From Cryptomeria japonica (lineage: Eukaryota > Streptophyta > Pinopsida > Cupressales > Cupressaceae), in contig NC_081412.1 in NCBI RefSeq assembly GCF_030272615.1, positions 137,644,747 to 137,708,746 of the forward strand: DNA of 64,000 bases, given 5' to 3'. This document shows positions 46,719 through 59,425 of the stretch, in pieces. The notes beneath the pieces are model-generated. The model did not search any database, was not told the origin of the DNA, and worked only from the letters and a program-made list of their open reading frames with translations. Within the stretch, counting starts at the first letter, position 1. The number at the start of each line of letters is the position of its first letter. A program made the translations under genes and the position numbers.

Positions 46719-49160
46719 TTTAGCCCCCACTTTAGCGGGGGTATGGCTTACACCAATATTGTTGGTAAAGTAGAAGAAAAAGAGGGAGATGAAGATGAGA
46801 GATACAGAGCAATACCACAAGGAGTATAAGCCATCACTAATCTTGAGAAACAAAATCCCCCAATCTCGGGATCTTAACTCACTCAAACCTATGCAAGAGC
46901 ACACAAAACAAATTGAACAAGACAAGCAAAACAAGACAAGGCACAAAAGACACATGACAAAGACAAGACACACAAGACCACACACCAACTAGCTAAAGAC
47001 ACCTTGACACCAATGTCTCAAACAACTAATTGAAACACCAAGACAAATGTCATCACATAAATACCAATAATCACATAGAAGAGCAAAGCTAACATCATCC
47101 ATGAACCATCAATAGTAAAACTATGGGTTCATGAGAGGAAGGAGAGAGAGAGGACATGAACACAAACTTTGGTGATCCATGAGAAGAAAGGTGAACAAGA
47201 GGAAACCATGGAGATCTCGCCCCTAGAATTAGGTGATCCATGGAGAAAAAGGACATGGAAATCTAGCCGCTAGAGTTTGTCTAGGTGATCCATGTAAGGG
47301 AGGAAGGTGAGAACACCGTTAGTTCCACTCAACCTCATGCGCGTGTGTGCAAGTGAGGTTCGAAGCACCTCATAGGAGTCTATGCTCAAGTATGCTACAA
47401 CTTGTATAAGATGTATATTACAAATGACAAGAAAGGCATGACATCTTTCTCTAAGAGACCGTGCTTTGGTTTCTAGAATAATCACCCTGCATAAAATAAA
47501 AGTGGCAACATCTCACTCTAAGAGGTTGTGCTCTGGTTCCGATAATATCCCACTATACAAAGAAAAGTGATGATATCTCACTCTAAGAGGTTGTGCTCTG
47601 GTTTCGAGAATGGCCCACTATATAAGAGAAAAGTAGCGACATCTCGCTCTAAGAGGTTGCCCTCTAGTTCTGAGAATGACCCACTATACAAGGTAAAAGT
47701 GATGACATCTCGCTCTAAGAGGTTGCCCTCTGGTTCCGAGAATGACCCACTGTATAAGGAAAATAATGTGCAAGAGAAATATAATACAAAAGGAGCAGTG
47801 TGAGTGTCTCCCCCTCAAGATGTCAGCATTGTTCAATGTTGATATCTTAAGGAAAGTAGAACAAGGATACCTTCCTTCGACACTAAAAAGATATAAATTA
47901 TGCAACAATGTCATAAATTCAAGCAAGAGAGGGTATACTCTTCAAGCAGGGGTAAGATAGTTGAAAAGAGATATATTGCTATAAGTGTAAAGGAGATCCT
48001 TGGAAGAGAAGAGATCCTTGTTCAAAAGACATCTACCCCCCAAGAGGTGTTGTCTTAGACAAATATAACATCTTTTGGGAATGAAGCGCAAAAGAGAACA
48101 AGAATGCAATCCTTCCTCCTATTGCTAGGTGAAAGGGATTCTTGATGAAGGATGACTCACTTTTATCCCAATGTGGATGGGTGAATTTATTATAGATGTA
48201 CATTACCAAGTGTAAAAGAGGTTGTTGTCAAGGACTTATACCTCTTGTATAAGAGAGAACCCTCGAGAAAACAACAACTATTTCACACAAGTAATGACAT
48301 CAAGTAATGAAAATCACACCATCCACAACATAGGAAATAGTGGATCCTTAGAGGAAGAGAGAGTGAGAAAGAAATATCATTTCCCCCCAAGCATAGAGAA
48401 AATGAGAAGAGCTTACACAATCTTCTAGAGAGAGATTAAACATAAGCAAATGCATAATTAACTTACATGAAGATATGCAAGAAAAGACATTAGTATATGC
48501 AAAATACATATCTCAAGAATTTGTAATCTTCTAAGAGAGAAAAGAAATAAAATCACATATTCCCCAAGAGGGATTTAGTCATAAGAGCGTACCATTATGA
48601 AAAATGCAGCCCCTAAAGGAAATAATGATAAGTGATATAGAAAGAAAGAGAAAGTAGCAGAATCCTTTCCCCCCAAGTGAGAAGAACAAGGAGAAACATT
48701 ACACATCTTCTAATGGAGAACATCTTCAAGCGATATGCCTTCCTAATGGAACAATTCTTCTCAAGGAAGGGTCATGTACTCTGGGATAGATCATTCCATG
48801 CTAGGGACATATCATACTTATAATGAATCGAAACCATAGAAGAGGTAAGTTTTCTAAGAGAATGAAGGCAAGAGAAGAAGTGCATTACTCATTAAAGATG
48901 CTCCTCTCCAAGAAAAGAGGAAAACCAAAGAACAATTATATGCTCACATAAGAATAACTCTATGCAAGAAAAGAGAACCAATAATGAATAAAGCATAAAG
49001 ATAGAGATAGATCGATAGAAAAAAGAAAGGAAGCGAACTTCATGTTGCTACCCCAAAGTATTTAAAATTGAAACAACATCACCACAAATGATAAAGAGCC
49101 CCAAGTTAAGTTGGCTAGTTATGTCATAGGGTGAAGAGCAACATGAAGAGAAAAGAAGTG
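46719..49160 (-). other. element F interior, 3' non-coding part
   Basis: No retroviral domain. It is purine-rich on the plus strand (many GAGAGAA and CCCCCAAGAG phrases) and includes the tandem array at 47438-47770. Confidence 0.7.
47438..47770. repeat. tandem array of about 66-bp units in F
   Basis: Five units centred on ACATCTCGCTCTAAGAGGTT, then GCTCTGGTTCCGAGAATG and CCACTATACAA. They start at about 47442, 47507, 47573, 47640 and 47706. The period is a multiple of three, so an ORF with 22-residue repeats appears here, but I see no reason to call it a gene. Confidence 0.88.
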
Positions 49161-49631
49161 CTAAGGCACTATGTTCATGTCAAGGAAGATAGCTAGATCT
49201 ATTGTAAGTGAAATTCGTGCATGATCATATTGCTTTTGAATAAATTTCTTAAATGCATGACATTTTCCAAGAGAATGTGAATATGAATCATGAAAAATGA
49301 AAAATTCCTCACCTTTCACTTGCTTAAGATTCTTGTTTTGGTTTTCAAGAGGAAAGGAAATGTTCTTATCATATTTCAATCTCTAATAGATTATTGTAGC
49401 TAGTCTTTCAGGATGATAAATATGTTTTAATTCATTTTCTTGACATGAAAGAGGAGAATTATTAGAAGACGAAGGTTTATCATCCACAATTCTAATTTTG
49501 CCACTGTATATGCCATCTTGAATAGATTTTTGAAAATCAGGGCAATCATCAACATTATGATTTGAAAGGTACCTGAACCTTGTACAAGCCAGGAGAACAG
49601 AACTGCTAGATAAAGTGCCTGATCGCTTCAA
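49161..49631 (-). pseudogene. element F gag-like fragment, C-terminal side
   Basis: Minus strand reads FRYLSNHNVDDCPDFQKSIQ, DGIYSGKIRIVDD and then, past a stop and frame step at 49381, FFIFHDSYSHSLGKCHAFKK. The H...DCPDF and Y-S-H-S-L-G-K-C-H phrases resemble the Cys/His segments of some plant Ty3/gypsy gag proteins, but no canonical knuckle is complete. It follows the captured frame (49755-51545) and precedes the non-coding 3' part. Similarity is by eye only. Confidence 0.4.
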
Positions 49632-49754
49632 AAAGACAAAATGATCCTACCGAGAGGAATCAACTAACATAACATAACATAAAAACCCGGAGCAGATAGC
49701 AAAAGGAAAGCACAGAGACAACAAAAAGACAGAACCTAGGACACCAATAGAGAC

Positions 49755-51545
49755 CTAAATACTATTCATAATTTCTTCAACATGAACAACCATTTGTTTC
49801 ATGTTGCTTGCTGAAGTCTTCAGTTCCTCCAGCTCACGACCTTTGATGTCGCCCTTGATCTTTGTGTTAGCTCTAGTCCTCCTTTCATGACCCTTCTTAT
49901 CTGGTTGCTCTTTATCATCATCCTTCTCAGCATTGTTTTTAAACCTATTTATGAGGATGTTCACGTTGTCCAAAGACGATTTGAGGATTTGGAAATTTTG
50001 GTCTGCAATCTTCTTAACGTTGTGTTCCAACCTGTCAATTCTGCTGCCAAAGTCATTCATTTTATTTTCTATTTCCTTTCTATCTCCCATCTTGTTGAAC
50101 TTTTTTTCCGTTGCTATGATTTTTCCAACCATACATTCAATAGCTTCTGCATTATGCAGAACGACAACCAATTCTTTAACATGTTCAGCTAGGGGCTTGT
50201 CACCAACCGTAACTCTTGTAATAGCTTGCGTATCAGTTTTCAAACTGTTGATATCCTTCACCATGGTAGCAATGGTCTCACAGAAGGATTTAACAGTATC
50301 ATTGTCATCTTTGCCACTTTTATCCCCTTTATCCTCCTTTTGCAGACCTGTGGTATTCACAACCTCGATATTGCCCATCACCGGGTTACCCTCCCCTTCT
50401 TTATCCTGACCCTCAACCTTCTTGTTTTCCTCAGCCTCCTCCTCAGAGTCAACCAGAATGTGGTTGATATCTAGGTTGTTACCCTTTTTAGTGATCTTCC
50501 TCTGAATTTGCTTTCCAACAACTTTCCCTTTCTTTTTTTTAACAATTTTTTTCTCAAAAGATTCAATTTCAGATTTCGACATTTTTGAATCCACAATAAT
50601 CCTTCTCTTCTTGGCCCTATTCCTCCCTTTTTTGCTAGTATCTTCTGATTCTCCCTCAGTCTCTGATTTGAAGTTAAATCCACTAGCTTCAATCTCCGTT
50701 GTCTCATCTCTTGCTTTTTTTCCCTTAATAGGCTTTTCAATACACTTCCCCTTAAGCATTTTATAAACTAGGACCATAAGCCCCTGGTGGAGGGCATGGT
50801 CGCCTTTGGGGTCCTTCTGAACCTCCTTTATAGTATGATCCATTGAGCATGCTAGGTAATAAGGTAGGCTCACCTTTTCCCCATGACGGAAATGGTTGAG
50901 CAGGACAAAGTGATGCTCGTAGGCTCTGGTAAACCTATCATCTAAGGTAATGTAAGCTATAGAGGCAAATAAAATAAACCTCCATGGCCTGCCAATTCTC
51001 TTCGGAGCATGATAGGAGTTGTCAATTTTGATCATCTTTCTCCTCTCTTCATCCGTAACAGGAAACTTATCTGCTACTTTATTTGAAATGCCACGGTCCC
51101 TGTAAAATTTCATTCCCTCAGTAGTCATCCTAGTAGCTTCGGCAATGACCTCTTCATCAACATTCATCTTCTAGGAACCGATAAGGATTTTACCATTTTT
51201 CCAGTTCTTGATAAAATAACTAGTGATTGTGGGGTCTTTCCCACTTAACCGCTCCATGAAAACATTCAGCCCCCCCTGTTGAAGGATATCCCAGACTTCT
51301 ATATTCTTTTTCCAGTCAGAGCAGGAAGTGGGTTCGAATCTTTTCTTGTTACCTCCCATATTTCCAGCACCTTCCTTGCAATTCCTTCTCTCAGCTTGAT
51401 AACCTCTCCTCTGGTTTCTGTGGGTACTTTGTAAGAACGCCCAGAATCCATGCCAGGTGATAATGATAAGACACCTATATAAATGCTCTTTTGATTTCTT
51501 GCCTTTGAAGATAGTTCTTAAAATTTTCAAGCCTACGAGGTTCAT
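49755..51545 (-). CDS. unidentified long frame carried by element F
   Basis: A single frame with one TAG (51169-51171). Before the stop: SCSDWKKNIEVWDILQQGG and DPTITSYFIKNWKNGK. After it, 470 codons from MNVDEEVIAEATRM: FYRDRGISNKVADKFPVTDE, PWRFILFASIAYITLDDRFT, RAYEHHFVLLNHFRHGEKVS and LPYYLACSMDHTIKEVQ form a globular-looking N-terminal part. A long Lys/Glu-rich region with basic KKKKGK clusters and DSEEEAEENKK acidic runs follows. The C-terminal part has heptad-like KMNDFGSRIDRLEHNVKKIA suggesting coiled coil. I do not recognise the family. It has no RT, protease or integrase motif. It lies between two gag-like pieces, so it is probably a captured or accessory ORF, related perhaps to plant transposon-associated proteins. 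Confidence 0.55.
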
Positions 51546-52089
51546 CCTTGGAGAGAGAAGTATCGCATCCTAGGCCTTCTGTAGTAGCTTGTGTAGGAGG
51601 GTTTATAGGGACATGAATTCCTTGTTCAAATTTCCCAATTCCTTGTTCTCTAAAACCTTGGTTTGTTATTATATTAAAGCCACTACTATAAGAATGTTGT
51701 AAATGACTAGATGGTGGAATAAGATCATGAATTTCTTTGAAACCAGATATGTAAGGGGGAATAAAGGGTTTTGTAGATGAAGAAGGAATATCATGTGAAA
51801 GGATAATCTTCTGTCCTTTGTCATTCTTATCCTTTTTGGGAGATTTGGGATGAACATCTTCATCATCTAAAGGTTCATTTGTACTTATTTCTATGCAAGG
51901 GGAAAGATCATGAATAAAATGCATAACATCATCCTCTCTACATATGTTTTGATGTTGAAGATAGGTTATAGGAGAATAAGGACAGTCTAAAGAGGTAAGA
52001 ATATTAGAAGATGGGCCCATATTACTTTCCAATGCTTGTAGTTTTTTAAAGAGATCATTGGTTAGAATATTAGCTCTCATCTTATTCAC
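51475..52089 (-). pseudogene. element F gag-like fragment, N-terminal side
   Basis: Minus strand MNKMRANILTNDLFKKLQAL and ALESNMGPSS open a 204-codon frame. It is polar and Pro/Ser-rich (PKSPKKDKNDKGQKIILSHD, PPYISGFKEIHDLIPPS) and ends DEPRRLENFKNYLQRQEIKR. Position close to the 5' LTR suits a gag start, but no conserved gag domain is certain. The frame is abandoned where the unidentified frame begins. Confidence 0.4.
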
Positions 52090-53069
52090 ACAAGATACCC
52101 TATGAGAGACATAAGGATTAGAGTCTCTAGGGTTGGGATCTACAAAAGCCTTAAGGTGATTAACATATGAAATTCATTTTGTTAATAAAATCACCATGAT
52201 GCAACAAAAATGATACATGAAAGCTTTGAGATCAATTTGGAAAGGAAATGACCTTGAAACCCTAGCAACACAATATGACCAAGTGCTATGAATGAAAAGA
52301 AGCAACATGAAATGAAGAAAGCCATTATCGAACACATGATTGTAATAAATGTATGTTAAAAAAAAATGTAATCATATGTGAAATAGCAAATAAATCTAAT
52401 CCATTGATTGCCATTGAAAGTCACTTAATTAAAATCTTAATTTTCTTGAAAATAAGATCTAAAATTAGGACCTTTTTACAAAAAAATAATTTAAAATTTA
52501 GGAGTGTGGAAATTTGAATTTGTATTCGACCTTAAGGGGTGCAAAAATTGATAAAGTACACCAATTTTCTATATTTAAGCATAAAAATACAATCAATTCC
52601 AACTCCCGAAATTTCGGGAAAAAAGGTTAGGGATCGTGTACAAAGTGCACTCAATCCGACCAACTTTTTTTGAAATTTTCAAGGATGATAGAATTTATGA
52701 TTTTATTGTGGAATCCAAAAAAACGTTCGATTTGGAGATGTCTAGATTGGCCAAATTAGTAATCAAAGGTCAAAATAGGAGATTCTTAAAAATTAGGGTT
52801 TCGCTTTTAACCACTTAATTTTTAGAATGAAAAGACAGATTTGAATTACAATTTTGAAATAGAAATCAAATCTGAAACAAGCAATTAAAATGCTACACTT
52901 CACAAGCTCAATTTTCTCAAAATGAAAAATTAGGGTTTCTATGCAATTAACATCTAAAATTTGCAAAAAGATCAAACTTGGAAATAAAATTTTGAAATTC
53001 AGATTGCAATTATTCGGATCTAGCAATAAGAAATCAGAATTAGTGTGTAAGATGTCAGGTTCACCAAAA
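52090..53069 (-). other. element F 5' leader region
   Basis: Lies between the 5' LTR and the gag-like frame. No ORF was supported. A PBS-like TGGTGAACCTGACATC (minus strand, near 53066) adjoins the LTR. Confidence 0.55.
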
Positions 53070-54225
53070 TGTAAATTGGAAAATTGGACCCTAGTGACTC
53101 CCCACTTAAGAAAGAGAAAGGAAGTCACTAGGATGATTTTCACTTGGGAGAAACTTTACATTCAAAAGAGGGACTTGAATCCACTAGATCCAAATCCAAG
53201 GGGAACAAGGATATGAATTCCAAGTGGATTTCAAGGGTTGGAAAGTGATTTGCCCTCTTTTATAAATAGATATGTTGATTTGTTGACTACGCAGAAAAGA
53301 GAGATAGAATGGATGAAACGAGGAGCTACCGGTTTGGTATTGCGTCGTAATTTCGGATCTGAGATATTCAAATTGATACGGATTTTCCCTGCAAATTTGG
53401 AGAAAAGTCATCGGGACCGTGTTGAAAGTGCACACGGTCCTCCGAAAAATCCGCACGCCGAAAAGGGTTTTTCCATCTCTACAAATGGAGTCCAAACCTG
53501 CAATTACAGTTGTGCACCTGCAACCTACACACAAAAAGAAGGGAAGAAGGGTTGTGGATAGGGGTTTGCCTTAGTCAAACCCTGGTTGAGGAATCAACCT
53601 TGAAAGAAAGTAATTGCAAATGCTTAAATGTAAATGATGGAAATGTATACCTTGGAGATCTACAATTGATGATGATGATTTCTTTGCTTCTTGAATATAA
53701 TCAGAAATGTTGTATGAAATGACATGTAACATGACAAAACCATAACACACATACATGCTTGCAAATGAATGTTGTAATGTTGCTCCAATGGATGAATGAA
53801 GAAGATAACTTGATGGATGCTTGAAGACCTTTTGCTTGAATATATATTATGTATTTCATCTATCGTGTATTTCATCTATCTCAAATGAGGGAATTGAGTC
53901 TCTTTTTATACATGCCTAAGAAGATTAATTTTTATACATTGAAGGTCGACAAAGAGAGATTTAAATCCCCAAAGAAGAAATTAATATTAAGGGGTCGGAC
54001 AGACCCATCTTAGGGCCACCCTAAGAGGGGGGACAGGGGCGCCACGCCCCTGTCTTGCCCTATCTTGGGCCTGGACAAGGTTGAGGTAGCATAAAGGCCA
54101 CAATAGGAGGAGATTCATGATGAAAGCACAGAGAGGGGTCTCAGTCAAGTAGAGAGATGCAATCTCATAGGTGAGGGCCTAAAATATGGTCGAAATTGTA
54201 GGGGTCACAATTTTATGATGCTACA
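53070..54225 (-). repeat. element F 5' LTR
   Basis: TGTAAATTGG...GATGCTACA; partner of 45541-46718. Confidence 0.92.
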
Positions 54226-54377
54226 CAACCATCTCTTGCACAAAGTGATATTGAACATCAACATGTTTAGTATGAGCATGATGCATAGGACTTTTGGCCA
54301 AACATATGGCACTTAGACTGTCACATCTAATCCTTATTGTCTTGCAATAAAAACCAATACCATTACTAGGTCTCTAT
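54226..54377 (-). pseudogene. copia remnant G: RNase H middle segment
   Basis: Minus strand reads RPSNGIGFYCKTIRIRCDS, LSAICLAKSPMHHAHTKHVD and VQYHFVQEMV. It contains the catalytic-Asp motif CDSxSAI and the TKHID..YHF motif of Ty1/copia RNase H. Element H bounds it upstream and F downstream. With both removed it joins 55277-55530 and 45306-45540. Confidence 0.85.
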
Positions 54378-55276
54378 TGTTAGGGTTCCCACAGATACTG
54401 AGAGGGGGGGGTGAATCAGTATCTGACCGGTTATGAAATTTTCTTAAAACTGAATATGCAGAATATAAAGTAACAGTATACCAGTATGCAAGAATTAATG
54501 CAAATAACAAAATCAAAAGCATCCACATGAAAAGAACACCATAACACAAGATTTTTAACGAGGAAACCCAGTGTGGGAAAAACCTCAGTGGGATTTGTGA
54601 CCCACAATATTCACTTACTGGCCAATAAGAGAATATTACTTACAATAGGGGCCTACACATGCAGGAAGGCCAATTGCCTAGAGCTCACTGCTTAATAAGA
54701 AGTCACACTGACTTACAATGAGGATTTACATAAATCCAATATTCTGTACTGCTTTACAATAGCATCTTCAATGCCAGATTTAGTATCGGTTCTTTCTCTA
54801 TTCTTTACATATACCCTTGACCTACAATTCGCACATTAGGTCTGCCTTATAATTTATTTATTGCATTCTATCCATGTCTCTCAAATGCCTACAATGATCT
54901 CTTTTATATACAAGAGTCATTTTACAATTTGCCAAGTCGGCTTACAATGATAAACAAAATATTACATATCAAAAATCATGTTGGCCTCTGTGCCGGTATA
55001 CATATTTCCTTTTGTGTCGGTGTACATCTTTTGTGTCGGTGTACATCTTCTATGCCGGTGCCAGTGTAGATTGATTTTGTTGATGCCGGTGCACTGTTTT
55101 ATTTGAGTAAAGCTTTGCCGGTATAATGTCTTGCCGGTGCCATAGGATTGCAAGGTTGCCTGAGTAATGCTTTGCCGGTATAATGTCTTGCCGGTGCCAT
55201 AGGATTGCAAGGTTGCCATCAATGACAAAACCTTCAATCACACACAATGTCTCATTAGAGTGTCCATATGCCAACA
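54378..55276. mobile_element. solo LTR H in copia remnant G
   Basis: TGTTAGGGTTCC...GCCAACA, 899 bp, with a perfect TCTAT TSD (54373-54377, 55277-55281). It contains GATACTGAGAGGGGGGGGTGAATCAGTA near its start, shared with the block at 61237. Near its end are two ~63-bp repeats (TTGCCGGTATAATGTCTTGCCGG at about 55115 and 55171) and several TGCCGGTG phrases. No coding. Confidence 0.88.
55107..55218. repeat. 56-bp tandem duplication in H
   Basis: GAGTAATGCTTTGCCGGTATAATG...AAGGTTGCC is present at 55161-55217 and nearly the same at 55105-55160 (GAGTAAAGCTTTGCCGG...). Confidence 0.85.
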
Positions 55277-55530
55277 TCTATAACCAAACTGCCTCCTTGG
55301 ATTCATGTGTAGCATCCATATACTTTGCTCAAATGGTGGACAATGCAAATGTAGGTTGTCTTTACTCATCCAACTCATTGCACCTAGAAACAAAGTAAAC
55401 ACATAGCCACTGGTGGACCTTTGACTATAAAAGTCACTTGCCCAATCTACATCAACAAAGCCTAGTACGTCCAAGGACTTATCTACATCATTAGTACCAT
55501 GATAAACCAAACAGTAATCAAAAGTACCTC
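55277..55530 (-). pseudogene. copia remnant G: RNase H N-terminal segment
   Basis: Minus strand reads VYHGTNDVDKSLDVLGFVDV, DWASDFYSQRSTSGYVFTLF and AMSWMSK. GFVDxDWASD..SRRSTSGYVF is the first catalytic-Asp region of Ty1/copia RNase H. A frame change follows, after which ATHESKEAVW-like text is readable. The upstream part (RT) is missing beyond about 55530, so G is truncated. Confidence 0.85.
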
Positions 55531-57660
55531 ACAAGTGGGTAAGTGCACAAAGATGGGGGACCAAAAAGGGGTTACGATGCCACTTTTTTTCTAAAATAAA
55601 CAAAGTCTAAACTTTGACGAGAAAATGAAGATACTCACACTCGAGATATGAAGATGGAGCAAGAACAAGAGTTGTAGTGCTTTGAATCTACTTTCTAAAC
55701 TACTATTTTTTAAAAATAATGGCGGAGATTAAGAGTTTCAAAAAGGGGCATCACACAAAGTGGTTCTATTTTTTCAGATAAATATAACATAGTACCTGGT
55801 GCGCTCCCCCTAAAATTTTAACTTCTTTTTGGATATTTTTAAATCAGTCTAGAGAGAAATTAGCAAACACCGTGTAGTTTATACAAGATTTTTTGGCTAA
55901 TTTTATATTGAATATATGTTTTTTTACTAATTTTCAAAATGGACACATCTTGAAAAACCAAAATTTGAGTGTGCTTCCCCCTAAAATTTGTGAAAACTGT
56001 GATGGGGAAATTTAAGACTACTAAAATAAGATACCACAAGACTTACAAATCCTACAAAATGACCAAATCACCAATGAAAATAAATAAATTAAACTAAAAT
56101 AGTAAACCTTCATGTATGTCCCATTGTGTCCTATCAACTTCTGATCTTGCTGGTGTGGTTGCTCACATAATGCATTGAGGTTGCTTCAAGATGACAAAGG
56201 TTGAATGGACTATGTGGTATGAGAGATGCAATGGAGTGGAACTACAATGTAACTAGAATATAGATAGTGAGGATAATTCAATGCAATGATGAATTATGAT
56301 ATGATAAGTTGCTAAGTGATACTATACTAAGAAAAGGCACACTTTGAAATGCTCTATTTTCTGAAATGCTAGAATTCTTGAATGCTTGAATGCTTGATTT
56401 ATCTAATGGTGAATAGATACAAATGTTGGAAAAAAGGATTCCTTTTATAGATTTTGCAGGACTAAAATACAAGGTGGCAAAGATCAATGGTTGAGAGTGA
56501 ATCTCGAGAGAATGAATAGCTAAGAAGAATTGGTTAAGATGTGAGAGATAAAAGGGAGGATGTTCCTCCTATGATGACAAGGTGGAGGACAAGGTGGAAA
56601 GAGAAGCCACGTGGCAAAATGCTCACCTTGACCAAGGATGAAGACTCTAGAGATGTAGGATAGTTGGAGAGAATAGAGGTGTTCCAATACATGAAGGAGT
56701 CAATAATCTAGGGATGTTGGAGAAGATTTAGGCTTCCTAAGATAATTGGACAATGAGTTACTTTGACTAGGTTGATGTGGACAAAACCACCATCTAAGAT
56801 ATAGGGATGTGAGAGGGAATGTAGGAAATAGGAGTACACATAAATTTCCCCATCCTATTAATTAGGGATGATGTTGAGGATGATTTGAGAAATTAAATAT
56901 TTAAACTATTTAATTTGTTTAGCCACTTGATGATGAAGTGGCATGATGATGTGGAAGGCGAGACATGGTGTGAAATTAAAATTGAAGACTTAGGTTCAAT
57001 GATTAATTAAATAATTTAAAATTATTTAATCAAGACAAACTTAAGAAGAATTATGATGAATTGTAGTTAAATAATTATTATGTTGGTTTAGAGGAATAAG
57101 ACAAATTAATCAAATAAATAAATTATTTAATTTATTTATTGATAGAAGAATAAAGCCATTAAATAAATAATTAATATTTATATAATTGTCTCTAGTCATT
57201 TTTAGGTGTATACATTTTGCTCCTCTTTGAGACAATGTGTTTTATCACATTGTTTCAAAGAAAAATAAGCCAAGTCTCGGTTTTTCCTTAATGTCAATAT
57301 GATGTGGATGGTATGCCCCCTCGGGAGATCAATCCGTAATTTTTTTAAAAAAATTGGGGTGAAGTGAGTAATCTCATGAATTAGAAGGATTTGGATGAAG
57401 AAATTAGCTAAAATAGGCTTCAATGTTTTGAAAGGTTGCCCCAGTAGCACATGGTCATTACATATCCAATTAAGTTCTAATAGGCTATATATAGCAAGGG
57501 TTGGTCCCACATCCAACTTATTTGCACGCATGGAGCTTTGGGAGTGATTTGTGGAGAGAGATTGGAGCAGAGTGTTGTTAGCAAAGATGGTGATTCCTTA
57601 CCACAAACACTAGTTTGAGCTCATCCAAAAACTTCGGAGACCAGATGATTATGGGGCCCC
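55531..57660. other. non-coding block, possibly an old LTR
   Basis: No ORF supported. It includes AT-rich runs (56880-57180) and a perfect-arm hairpin, GACAATGTG-TTTTAT-CACATTGT, at about 57222-57256. The segment before 57660 (TTTGAGCTCATCCAAAAACTTCGGAGACCAGATG) resembles the end of a plant gypsy-type LTR. That idea is weak because no partner is visible. Confidence 0.35.
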
Positions 57661-57689
57661 AACATGTACATCCATACCCTCCTTATTTT

Positions 57690-58065
57690 CAAGCATTTAA
57701 TGCATTTTCAGGTCAAAATTTTCATTTTTGTAGGTGCTAGTTTGGTTTTACGCTTTTGGTGGATTCTTTTAACGCATTTGCCATTTTTTTTACACATTTA
57801 CGCATTCTTCTAGTGCATTTATTCTTTTAGTTCTTTTGATTTTTATTTTTTACGCGTTTGATAGGGCATTTAGCGCATACATTGATTTAGTGCATATAAG
57901 AAACATTTTAACGCATTTGTGTTGTCATTTAGCATTTACATTGATTTAGTGCATACATGATTTGTTCTAATGCCTTTGATCGATATTTTAGTGCATTTGA
58001 TAGTTTAGCGCTTATGCAATATTTTTTCACACCTTTGTGGTTTTTTTTAGCACATTTAGGATAGT
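57690..58065. repeat. degenerate repeats of TTTAGCGCATTTG
   Basis: About 15 irregular copies of (T)TTTAGCGCATTTG or variants (AACGCATTTG, TAGTGCATTT, TTAGCGCATAC). Confidence 0.75.
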
Positions 58066-58349
58066 TGCATGATTTTGATAGTGAAGATAGATAAGTTGAC
58101 ATCATGATCGATGATAACCAATTGATAGGAGCTCAACAAGATTGATATAATCTTTGAAGAGCTGATAGGATAGGTAACTGTGTACCAAATAGGATGATTA
58201 CGATAGTTATAACTTAGATTGATGATTAGCACTTGTAGCATTGATTTGTCTTTAGGAGGATTTAGATATTTTGATGTCTCAAGAGTGATTCCCGAAGATT
58301 ATGCACTTATAGCCAAAGCTAGATCATGAAGGTAGAGAGTGCATTGGGT

Positions 58350-59425
58350 CATGCAAACTTAGATATCTCCTATATATTCCTGAGATTAGGAAGAATGGGG
58401 GAGTGTTGACAACACTTGCAAAGAGATGGCACAATAACCATAACACCTTTCATTTTCCCACCAGTGAGATGAGTGTGACATTGGAGAATGTATATAAGAT
58501 TCTGAGGATATCGATTACGGGTGAGCTTGTTTAGTATAATCGCCATGAGAGGGGTGGGAAAACGACCTTGCATAGGGTTTTTGAGGATGATTATATAGAC
58601 AATTTGTAGGTCAGATGGGATGATATGATACAGTATTATGAGCCCTTGCCTTCAAAATTAGTAGGTTTGATTGGCAATTTTATATATCCAGATAGGAGAT
58701 CACATGGGCTATCAGTTAGATGGGGTCGCATATTAGAGTAGATGGTGACAAAGGGGACTTGTTATACATGGGGAGTATGCATGTTAGCCCATTTATACCA
58801 TGACTTACATCAGGTTTTCTATAATGGTACCGCCAATTTGTTAGTCAGAGTGGCATTGCTTTAGATTTGGACATGGGAGCATATCTTTGTGACACAACTA
58901 GTTTTCCAACAGGTTAGAAGTGCAAAGTAGCCATACCTTTGTGCTTATCATGGAGTAGTTTCCCAGCCTAGACTGGGAAATCTAGAGTATTAGATATATG
59001 ATCTAGACACCATTAAGATAGTGACATGGAGACGATATGTTGATTATGAGTCATGGACAAATGATGTTGTAGAGCTTCCATTTATATATCAATCTCAATG
59101 GTTGATAAGACACACACCTTATGTCATAAAGAGACATTTGATTTTACGAGTGTACAAGTAGTTTGGACGGACTTGGGGGATACCTTAAGGTACAACCTTT
59201 TATGCTTAGACATACAAGGATAAATCAGATTGGGGTCCTTCAATTTCATTTGAGCTTGCAGGGGTAGATATTTTAATTGTATCGTATTAGACTTGGGATC
59301 TGTAGCCACATGTTTTAGATCATGGGATGACTCCTGATTTTGCACAATATTTTGTAGAGCACCCATTCCCGCGATTGATAGATCCTAGTGAGCCTCCTTC
59401 AACTTTTGATGATGATGATGACTAG
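58350..59425 (+). pseudogene. plant mobile domain (PMD-like) protein pseudogene
   Basis: Plus-strand reading: LAKRWHNNHNTFHFPTSEMS and VTLENVYKILRISITGELV, the opening signature of the plant mobile domain family (F-x-L/F-P-x-x-E-M-x-x-T-L-x-D-V). Later come VFEDDYIDNL, LVGLIGNFIYPDRRSHGLSV, YTWGVCMLAHLYHDLHQVFY and IWTWEHIFVTQL, which match the rest of the domain in order. At least eight in-frame stops occur, so it is dead. PMD proteins occur both as transposon-encoded and as host silencing factors; here the transposon origin is more likely given the surroundings. Confidence 0.68.

Larger units (their letters stand above)
45541..54225 (-). mobile_element. large non-autonomous LTR element F with an extra ORF
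   Basis: 8.7 kb. LTRs at 45541-46718 and 53070-54225, perfect CAACC TSD (45536-45540, 54226-54230). A minus-strand purine tract, AAAGTGGGGGCTAAA, adjoins the left LTR. The sequence after the right LTR reads TTTTGGTGAACCTGACATC on the minus strand, so the PBS differs from the initiator-Met type of B, C, D and E. The interior has gag-like frames and an unidentified long frame but no RT, integrase or RNase H. It interrupts G's RNase H, which is restored on removal. Confidence 0.9.

Noticed and set aside
47567-47803. ORF with 22-residue repeats
   Set aside because: The 66-bp repeat period is divisible by three, which keeps any open frame open; no other coding sign.
49887-50474. Hydrophobic plus-strand ORFs suggesting a membrane protein
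   Set aside because: Antisense of the Lys/Glu-rich frame of element F, which reads as Phe/Leu/Ser-rich on the other strand.
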